Positions 1-4,302 of a stretch of DNA of 8,880 nt are shown in pieces. Made by a program: the position numbers and the translations under genes. Position 1 is the stretch's first letter; every line of letters starts with the position of its first letter. Location of the stretch: NCBI GenBank assembly GCA_020436865.1, contig JAGQXA010000350.1, forward strand, positions 1 through 8,880, written 5' to 3'. Under the pieces are notes generated by a model. It had not been told where the DNA came from and did not search any database. It saw nothing but the letters and a program-made list of their open reading frames with translations. This stretch comes from Saprospiraceae bacterium (GTDB lineage Bacteria; Bacteroidota; Bacteroidia; Chitinophagales; Saprospiraceae).

Positions 1-218
1 AACTCGCTTCGGTCGAAGCGCTGAAAATCGGGATGCTTTCCCTTTTCCCAGGCCAGAGGGATGGTGATTTCCACCAGCGCTTCCGCGGGTAGGCCGGCGG
101 CCAACTGGAGCTTGACGCGTTTGCGCAAGACATACGAGCGGTGTTGGAGCAAAAGGCAACTTCCAAGTAGGGGAAGCAGGAGGCTTCCGATGAGCGCTAT
201 GACCAGGGCTCTGTGCAC
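1..218 (-). CDS. Small single-pass membrane protein, N-terminal part (truncated by window edge)
   Basis: Reading leftwards from a GTG at 218-216 gives 72 complete codons with no stop before the window edge. The N-terminus has a hydrophobic segment (about residues 4-26) followed by a basic stretch (residues 27-36, HRSYVLRKRV), so a single membrane anchor with the charged part probably inside is plausible. The next part contains G42, the hydrophobic strand LVEITI and W57-E58. This resembles, from memory, short Bacteroidota membrane proteins with an R..V+..I..G....L......WE pattern that have no assigned function. No ATG lies in frame nearby. GTG was chosen because a -7-like element (223-230) sits 4 nt upstream, as at two other genes here. 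A 70-bp gap separates it from the secreted-protein gene upstream. The reading frame is fairly secure; the exact start and function are not. Confidence 0.6.
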   Translation of the reverse strand, partial: MHRALVIALIGSLLLPLLGSCLLLQHRSYVLRKRVKLQLAAGLPAEALVEITIPLAWEKGKHPDFQRFDRSE

Positions 219-222
219 GGAG

Positions 223-230
223 CCAAGGTA
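223..230 (-). promoter_or_regulatory. Putative -7 promoter element (TACCTTGG) of the left-edge gene
   Basis: On the minus strand TACCTTGG matches the Bacteroidota -7 consensus TAnnTTTG except for one base. It lies 4 nt before the GTG start codon at 218, so transcription would begin at or next to the start codon. The spacer upstream contains a run of ten A (minus strand). Only a weak ATTC stands where the -33 TTTG would be. Confidence 0.33.
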
Positions 231-234
231 CGGA

Positions 235-244
235 TTTTTTTTTT
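235..244. repeat. Homopolymer tract, ten T on plus strand (ten A on minus)
   Basis: An uninterrupted run of ten T stands in an otherwise GC-rich intergenic region. On the minus strand it falls between the putative -7 element (223-230) of the left-edge gene and where its -33 element would be. It could affect promoter spacing if its length varies by slippage. That role is inferred; the tract itself is directly visible. Confidence 0.6.
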
Positions 245-288
245 GCCGGGAATCAGCCGGGGGGGCGCCCCAAGAAAGGCAGCACGTG

Positions 289-1116
289 CTAGAACAGGTA
301 CTTCTGGTAGACCAGGGCCTGCAGTCGCGCTCTTTGTTCCGGATCGAAAAGGCGGTGCGGATCGGGAACCCGGTCGATGTCCTGCAGGAAGAGATTTTGC
401 AGATTGGCGCGTTCCAGGTCGCAGATGGCCTGCCAGTGTTTGTCCAGAGCCGACACAGCGGAGGCGGAGGTAGCGGGCTCGAAACCCTCGTAGAAATCGC
501 GGGTCCAGAAAACGAGGTCCCGATCGGTCTTCGACAGGGCCAGATAGCTCTTCAGTACGTCGGCCATGTCCTGAAGTACGAAGCGTTCCCGCGGACTGAC
601 ATCCGTGCCCGTTTTCTGTTCGCAGGTGGCGAGCAGTTCGGTATGGAAGGCCTGACCCTCATCGAGCCAATGTTGATAGGCCTGTTTGGCGGCTGCTTTT
701 TCCGGGCAATCCTCTCCCAACTGCCGGGCGATCTGTCCCTGCAATTGCGCAAAGGACCGCTGAAACCCATCGGCCAGGAAACCGGAGCGGGCCTCGAGGA
801 GGTGGTGGATCTTGATCGTGTCTTCCCAGACCGTCTTGCCGGTGGCCTGGTCGCGGCCGAAGAGGAACGAGAGCTGCCCGTTGGCCTGCCACTCCTGGAA
901 GCGGTCTTCCGGGACCTGCAGGGCGGCGATCTCGGAATCGACAGATGTCCAGAAGCCGTCGAGGTCGGTGGCCGGCTCGTCGGCCAGCAAGGCCTCGACC
1001 GCGTGATCGACGTAGATCCGGTAGATGGATTCCAGTTCGGGGGAAGCGGCGCCCTTTTGGGCAAAAAGCGGGAGGGTCGCTAACGCGACCAGAACGGAAA
1101 GCAATAGTGATTTCAT
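289..1116 (-). CDS. Secreted protein of unknown function
   Basis: A 275-residue protein starting MKSLLLSVLVALATLPLFAQ, a clear Sec signal peptide probably cleaved after LFA (about residue 19), so the mature protein should be periplasmic or exported. The rest looks largely helical and is rich in Ala, Gln, Glu and Leu, with several Trp (for example DGFWTS, WQAN, VWED, VFWTRDF). No catalytic motif, metal-binding cluster, transmembrane helix or sorting domain is evident, and I do not recognise the family. The ATG at 1116 is preceded by a good Bacteroidota -7 element 36 bp away, so it probably has its own promoter rather than depending on the dioxygenase gene 100 bp upstream. The same-length plus-strand frame over this region is an antisense shadow. 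Confidence 0.82.
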   Translation of the reverse strand: MKSLLLSVLVALATLPLFAQKGAASPELESIYRIYVDHAVEALLADEPATDLDGFWTSVDSEIAALQVPEDRFQEWQANGQLSFLFGRDQATGKTVWEDTIKIHHLLEARSGFLADGFQRSFAQLQGQIARQLGEDCPEKAAAKQAYQHWLDEGQAFHTELLATCEQKTGTDVSPRERFVLQDMADVLKSYLALSKTDRDLVFWTRDFYEGFEPATSASAVSALDKHWQAICDLERANLQNLFLQDIDRVPDPHRLFDPEQRARLQALVYQKYLF

Positions 1117-1152
1117 GAAAGGGTCATGGGTTTAGGGAGCGTTCTTGTCAGG

Positions 1153-1160
1153 CAAAATTA
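1153..1160 (-). promoter_or_regulatory. -7 promoter element TAATTTTG for the secreted-protein gene
   Basis: TAATTTTG on the minus strand is a perfect match to the Bacteroidota -7 consensus TAnnTTTG. It lies in the 100-bp gap after the dioxygenase stop and 36 bp before the ATG at 1116, giving a leader of roughly 30 nt. No good TTTG was found at the -33 distance, so confidence is moderate. Confidence 0.5.
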
Positions 1161-1216
1161 ACGATTTTTCCAGCGACTTATTGCGTTCGAAGCCTTGAAA
1201 TTTGCCGCAGCGCCGG

Positions 1217-2095
1217 CTAAGCCCGCTTCACGAGCAGCGACCGCATCGAAACCGAACCCAGATCGAAACTATCGTTGAAGTAGGCGATCTCGTCCTTCTC
1301 GTCGACCACGCCCAAGGTGTAGAGCAAGGGCAGAAAATGATCGTAGGTCGGGTGGGCGAGGGTCGCCAATTGTCCCAGGTTCTGAAAATCGACGACCCGG
1401 TCGAAGTCGCGCTCGTCGATCGCGGCGGTCATTTTCGCGTCGAACTCGACCGTCCAGTCGTAGGGCTGATCGGTATTGGCCATCAGCCGCAGATTGTGCA
1501 CGAGGTTGCCGGAGCCCATGATGAGCACGCCTTTTTCGCGCAGTTTCTTCAGTTCCCGAGCCAGTTCGAAGTGGTAGCGCGGCGGTTTGCTGTAGTCGAT
1601 GCTGAGTTGGTAGACGGGAATGGTCGCCTCGGGCAGCATGGGCAGCAGAACCGACCAGGTGCCGTGATCGAGTCCCCAGGATTGGTCGGCTTCAATGTGG
1701 GTCTTTTGCACCAGTTCGATCGTTTGCCGGGCGAAGTCGGGCGCTCCGGGCGCGGGGTATTGCTGGTCGAAGAGCTGCTGCGGGAAGCCTCCGAAATCGT
1801 GGATCGTCTCGGGCGTAGAGGTGGACGTTACCTTGGTGCCGCCGCGGGTCAGCCAGTGCGCCGAGATGGATAGGATCGCCTTGGGTGCGGGAAGGTTCCG
1901 ACCCAATTCGCGCCAGGTCCGGCTGTAGTCGTTGTCGAGAATGGCGTTCATCGGGTTGCCGTGTCCGACGAACAGCAGGGGCATGGTGTCGGAATTCGGC
2001 AGGCCGAGCAATTGCTTGCGAAAGGCGGCGAGTGAGATCATGGCGGTTCCTCCCAGGGCCAGGGCGCTTTTTTGTATGAACGATCTTCGGTTCAT
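1217..2095 (-). CDS. ygiD: Class III extradiol ring-cleavage dioxygenase, YgiD/LigB family (4,5-DOPA dioxygenase-like)
   Basis: A 292-residue protein of the DODA/LigB class III extradiol dioxygenase family, which uses a non-haem divalent metal to open catechol rings; E. coli YgiD and plant DODA act on DOPA. The family's conserved histidine motifs are in order: GHGNPM (H45), SAHW (H80), DHGTWSVL (H144), GSGNLVHNL (H200) and AHPTYDHFLPLL (H248, H253). The start at 2095 begins MNRRSFIQKS and is followed by a hydrophobic stretch to about residue 24, which resembles a twin-arginine signal; an upstream extension of the frame adds sequence unlike the family. Export is inferred. It lies 61 bp after the acetyltransferase gene with no clear promoter between, so it may be the last gene of that transcript. 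The family call is strong; the physiological substrate is unknown. Confidence 0.92.
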   Translation of the reverse strand: MNRRSFIQKSALALGGTAMISLAAFRKQLLGLPNSDTMPLLFVGHGNPMNAILDNDYSRTWRELGRNLPAPKAILSISAHWLTRGGTKVTSTSTPETIHDFGGFPQQLFDQQYPAPGAPDFARQTIELVQKTHIEADQSWGLDHGTWSVLLPMLPEATIPVYQLSIDYSKPPRYHFELARELKKLREKGVLIMGSGNLVHNLRLMANTDQPYDWTVEFDAKMTAAIDERDFDRVVDFQNLGQLATLAHPTYDHFLPLLYTLGVVDEKDEIAYFNDSFDLGSVSMRSLLVKRA

Positions 2096-2156
2096 CGGTG
2101 CGAATGGCTGATTTTTGAACAGAACGACGCGGAGCGGATAAAAGTTGAGCGGAAGG

Positions 2157-2672
2157 TCAGGATCGCTCGATCCGGTAATAGCGATCCATGCAGCGTTCTT
2201 CCTCGTTGTAGAATTCGCGCACAAAGCGGAAGCGCGACTGCTCGAGGATCCGAACCGACGCCAGGTTCTCGCAGTTGACATAGGCCACCAGATGATCGAG
2301 CTGTCGTTCGCCCAGCGCGTAGTCGATCAATCCGTCGGTGATCTCCCGGCCGTAGCCGTTACCCCAGAATCGTTCGAGCAAGCGGTAGCCGATCTCGTTC
2401 TCGCCTTGCGGGTTGCGGATCAGCGCGCAGGTGCCGACGAACTCGCCGCCTGGGATCGATTCGATCGCCCAGACCCAAAAGGTGTTGTTCGGATCGTTGT
2501 AGTAACCAATTACGCGTTGCAGATCGGCACGGTCCTCTTCAGCCGTGGCGGCCACGCCCGTGGTGTACTGCATGACCCGCTGGTTGCCCTGCATCTCATG
2601 AAAGGGCTCGAAATCTTCAGGCTGTAAGTGCCTGACGCGGAGGCGGGAGGTCGCAAAGAGGGTCGACTTCAT
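2157..2672 (-). CDS. GNAT-family N-acetyltransferase (RimJ/RimL type)
   Basis: A 171-residue cytoplasmic protein with the layout of the RimJ/RimL-like GNAT group: an N-terminal strand with RLRVRHLQPEDFEPFHEM (residues 10-27), a central WVWAIE/FVGTCALI strand pair (about 67-85), then the NEIGYRLLERFWGNGYG segment (92-108), which carries the acetyl-CoA pyrophosphate-binding loop R-x-x-G-x-G, and a C-terminal NxxSxRxLEQSRFRFVRE pattern (about 137-153). These enzymes transfer acetyl from acetyl-CoA to an amine, often a protein N-terminus or a small molecule; the substrate cannot be told here. The ATG at 2672 lies only 5 nt after the lipoprotein stop codon, so translational coupling is likely. A longer in-frame reading to 3011 runs through the lipoprotein gene in another frame and was rejected. 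Confidence 0.9.
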   Translation of the reverse strand: MKSTLFATSRLRVRHLQPEDFEPFHEMQGNQRVMQYTTGVAATAEEDRADLQRVIGYYNDPNNTFWVWAIESIPGGEFVGTCALIRNPQGENEIGYRLLERFWGNGYGREITDGLIDYALGERQLDHLVAYVNCENLASVRILEQSRFRFVREFYNEEERCMDRYYRIERS

Positions 2673-2677
2673 GGCGA

Positions 2678-3241
2678 TCAAAGTTTTTTCCAAAGGATCC
2701 CGTCGGCATCGATCCACTCGATCGGGCCGATCGTCCTGGAGATGGTCAGGCCGCGAACCGGCTGTCCGCCGCACTCCGTGCAAAACAGTTGCAGCGCTTC
2801 GAGGGTGTCGCTTCCGAAAGAAAAGTCGTCGGAGTATTCGCCTTCGTATCCTGCGGAGGTCCAGAGGCTGCCGGAACCGGCATGGTAGTCGAGCAGCGGG
2901 CTGTCGGACCGGATCTGCAGGTTGTTGTTTTCGTAGGCCATCACAAAAAGGGTGGCCGGCGGGTTCCCGAAGCTGAGTTGGGCCGTTCGGCGTTCGCACT
3001 CGGAACCGCATTCATCTCCTCCGCAAAATTCGGTATCGGCGACAAAGGCGATCGACAGGGTATCGATCTCGCCCGAAGGATCCGTTAGCGCGACCATGGT
3101 CGTCTCCTGGTACGGTTTCATCCAGTCGATGAGTTCGGGCGTGAGGTCCGGCGCCGGCGGTTCGCAATTGCAGTCGACCGAGCTTACCAGGCAACAGGAT
3201 GCGAGGCTCGTCGACAGGAAGAGAAAGAGCAAGGGCTTCAT
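2678..3241 (-). CDS. Cysteine-rich lipoprotein of unknown function
   Basis: A 187-residue protein with a short hydrophobic signal ending in a lipobox, LASC, with C16 as the likely lipidated residue; it is therefore predicted to be attached to a membrane on the periplasmic or outer face. After the signal come C17, C24 and C26, then a cluster C73/C78/C82 within CGGDECGSEC, and a later CTEC pair (C154, C157). The spacing suggests disulphides or a metal site, which is inference. Mid-protein stretches such as ATLFVMAYENNNLQIRSD look like beta strands. The C-terminus ends near EWIDADGILWKKL. I do not recognise a named domain. It sits between the haem protein (53-bp gap) and the acetyltransferase (5-bp gap), so it is probably in the same transcript. 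Confidence 0.82.
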   Translation of the reverse strand: MKPLLFLFLSTSLASCCLVSSVDCNCEPPAPDLTPELIDWMKPYQETTMVALTDPSGEIDTLSIAFVADTEFCGGDECGSECERRTAQLSFGNPPATLFVMAYENNNLQIRSDSPLLDYHAGSGSLWTSAGYEGEYSDDFSFGSDTLEALQLFCTECGGQPVRGLTISRTIGPIEWIDADGILWKKL

Positions 3242-3294
3242 TCGGTCGATGGTTTACGAAAAGAACGCCCGGTGGCGCAAAACGCTCCCCCGCG

Positions 3295-3738
3295 CTATTG
3301 CAGCGCCAGCTTTTTGATGCGTACGGTCGGCCCCGGGCAGAGGGCCTGATGGCAGTTCATGCAGGCTTGCACCATGCCGTCGTACAGCTCTGCCGCTTCG
3401 GCTGGCGGCGCTTCGCGGATGGCGTCCATGGTCGCTTCGTACGACAGGGCGAAGGCGCGATATTCATCGGAAGCGGCCTTCTCCGGCTGCGTGGCCTGCG
3501 CCGTGTGGATGCGCGCATAGTCGACCGACACGGTCACTTTTTCCCCCTTGCGGACCTGCTCTTTCATCCGCTGTCCTTCCTCGAACATCTGCCGCATCAA
3601 TAGCGCCAGCTCGCTATCGCCGTTCGGGTTGGCCTGGGAAGGGGTCACTGCTTCGGCAGCCGATTCGCAACTCGCTTCCGTACAGGAAAGGCCGTACCAA
3701 AGGGCGGCCAGGGCACAAACGATCATCCATTTTTTCAT
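3295..3738 (-). CDS. Small exported c-type haem protein (cytochrome c'-like, C-terminal CxxCH)
   Basis: A 147-residue protein with an N-terminal signal sequence (MKKWMIVCALAALWYGLSC); C19 could be lipidated, though GLSC is not a standard lipobox. Near the C-terminus is CMNCH (residues 126-130), the covalent haem c attachment motif, followed by QALCPGPTVRIKKL. A single CxxCH at the end of a mostly helical chain is the arrangement of four-helix cytochrome c' and c556-type proteins. From memory, small Bacteroidota proteins ending CxxCHQ..C.GP..RIKKL are common, and their partners are undefined. It probably carries electrons or senses a ligand in the periplasm. It is the first gene of the minus-strand run and its -7 element is only 5 nt from the ATG. 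The longer frame to 3882 translates the intergenic 9-bp repeats and was rejected. Confidence 0.85.
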   Translation of the reverse strand: MKKWMIVCALAALWYGLSCTEASCESAAEAVTPSQANPNGDSELALLMRQMFEEGQRMKEQVRKGEKVTVSVDYARIHTAQATQPEKAASDEYRAFALSYEATMDAIREAPPAEAAELYDGMVQACMNCHQALCPGPTVRIKKLALQ

Positions 3739-3743
3739 AGGGG

Positions 3744-3751
3744 CGAAGGTA
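3744..3751 (-). promoter_or_regulatory. Putative -7 element (TACCTTCG) of the haem-protein gene
   Basis: TACCTTCG on the minus strand differs by one base from TAnnTTTG. It lies 5 nt before the ATG at 3738, so the transcript would be leaderless or nearly so. Twenty bases upstream is TTTC (3775-3772), one base from the -33 TTTG, and this lies inside the second unit of the 9-bp repeat array. Confidence 0.45.
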
Positions 3752-3758
3752 AGGAAAA

Positions 3759-3821
3759 GGATACAAAGGTTGAAAGGGATACAAAGGATACAAAGGATAC
3801 AAGGGTTGCAAGGGTTGCAAG
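3759..3821. repeat. Seven tandem 9-bp repeats (GGATACAAA / GGTTGCAAG variants)
   Basis: Seven contiguous 9-bp units read on the plus strand: GGATACAAA, GGTTGAAAG, GGATACAAA, GGATACAAA, GGATACAAG, GGTTGCAAG, GGTTGCAAG. All begin GG and end AAA or AAG, and fall into two types, GGATACAA and GGTTGxAA. The array fills most of the space between the divergent haem-protein and membrane-protein genes and overlaps the putative -33 region of the former. The unit length is a multiple of three, so it produces open but meaningless frames on both strands. Confidence 0.9.
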
Positions 3822-3840
3822 GGGGGGTATCCAGTATCCC
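3776..3840. repeat. Inverted repeat formed by the array and its right flank (possible stem-loop)
   Basis: GGGATAC (3776-3782) is complementary to GTATCCC (3834-3840), and GGATAC (3786-3791) to GTATCC (3827-3832). The two stems are separated by AAA on one side and a single A on the other, giving 13 potential base pairs around a loop of 35 nt. The right-hand arm is a direct repeat, GTATCC-A-GTATCC, in opposite orientation to the array. A run of seven G precedes the right arm. No T-run follows, so it does not resemble a simple terminator. Confidence 0.55.
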
Positions 3841-3852
3841 AACAACTTTCCG

Positions 3853-3860
3853 TATCTTCC
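3853..3860 (+). promoter_or_regulatory. Possible -7 element (TATCTTCC) of the membrane-protein gene
   Basis: TATCTTCC matches TAnnTTTG at six of eight positions and lies 37 nt before the ATG at 3898. No convincing -33 element was found. It overlaps the left arm of the inverted repeat at 3855-3869. Confidence 0.27.
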
Positions 3861-3869
3861 TGAGGAAGA
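3855..3869. repeat. Inverted repeat TCTTCC-TGA-GGAAGA
   Basis: A perfect 6-bp inverted repeat around a 3-nt centre, 29 bp before the start of the membrane-protein gene. It could be an operator half-site pair or a small hairpin near the 5' end of that transcript. It is short enough to be chance. Confidence 0.4.
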
Positions 3870-3897
3870 ATCCATTTGTCACTCAAACCGATCTGTT

Positions 3898-4302
3898 ATG
3901 AAACTCAAGCATTTGGGACTGATCCTTCTGGCGGTCGTGGCCGGCGAGATCGTACTGGCCCTGCTCACCACGCTCGTTCAGGAAGTCATTTACGGGCATA
4001 TCGACCATTGGCTATCGGCGCCGCCGCTGCACATCGTGCTGGCGGGCATCGGCAACGTGCTGGCTGCCATCGTGGCCGGCTGGGTGGTCGGCAAGATCTC
4101 CTCCAATTATCTGACGGCGCCTTTGGCGATCGTGAGTTTGCTGATCGCCGCGGAAACCACTTGGCTGATCAGTTCGGGCCGGACCGTCGATCCGGTCTGG
4201 TTCGACGCGCTGGCCGCGTTTTCGCTGATCGTCGGGATCTGGATCGGCGGGTATCTCGACCGCTTTCTGCCCGGTCGCAGCCTGGCGGTGAACGGCTCCT
4301 AG
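3898..4302 (+). CDS. Small integral membrane protein, about four transmembrane helices, unknown function
   Basis: A 134-residue protein that is almost entirely hydrophobic. Probable helices are at about residues 6-28, 44-66, 73-93 and 102-121, with short loops; GEIVLALL, GIGNVLAAIVAGWVVGK and IVGIWIGGYLDRFLPGR are glycine-containing segments typical of packed helices. There is no signal peptidase site, no cysteine, and no recognisable transport or catalytic motif; I cannot name the family. The ATG at 3898 is the natural start, since the frame is preceded by the intergenic repeat region. It is the only plus-strand gene in the left two-thirds of the window. It is divergent from the haem-protein gene and convergent with the M1 peptidase, whose stop codon it overlaps within a shared CTAG. 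No functional link with either is evident. Confidence 0.8.
   Translation: MKLKHLGLILLAVVAGEIVLALLTTLVQEVIYGHIDHWLSAPPLHIVLAGIGNVLAAIVAGWVVGKISSNYLTAPLAIVSLLIAAETTWLISSGRTVDPVWFDALAAFSLIVGIWIGGYLDRFLPGRSLAVNGS

Noticed and set aside
61..1083. 340-codon open frame on the plus strand opposite the secreted-protein gene
   Set aside because: It is antisense to a gene with a clear signal peptide and promoter. Long antisense frames are expected in GC-rich coding DNA, and the translation has no recognisable domain.
1201..1222. GC-rich imperfect hairpin after the dioxygenase stop as a terminator
   Set aside because: The stem has a bulge and is not followed by a T-run on the minus strand.
2096..2281. 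N-terminal extension of the dioxygenase to a start at 2281
   Set aside because: It would overlap the end of the acetyltransferase gene and add low-complexity sequence before the Tat-like start at 2095.
3548..3901. Plus-strand frame through the 9-bp repeats, giving RIQ/GLQ-type tripeptide repeats
   Set aside because: The 9-bp unit keeps frames open on both strands. The frame overlaps the haem-protein gene antisense and has no independent support. The minus-strand extension of the haem protein to 3882 was rejected for the same reason.
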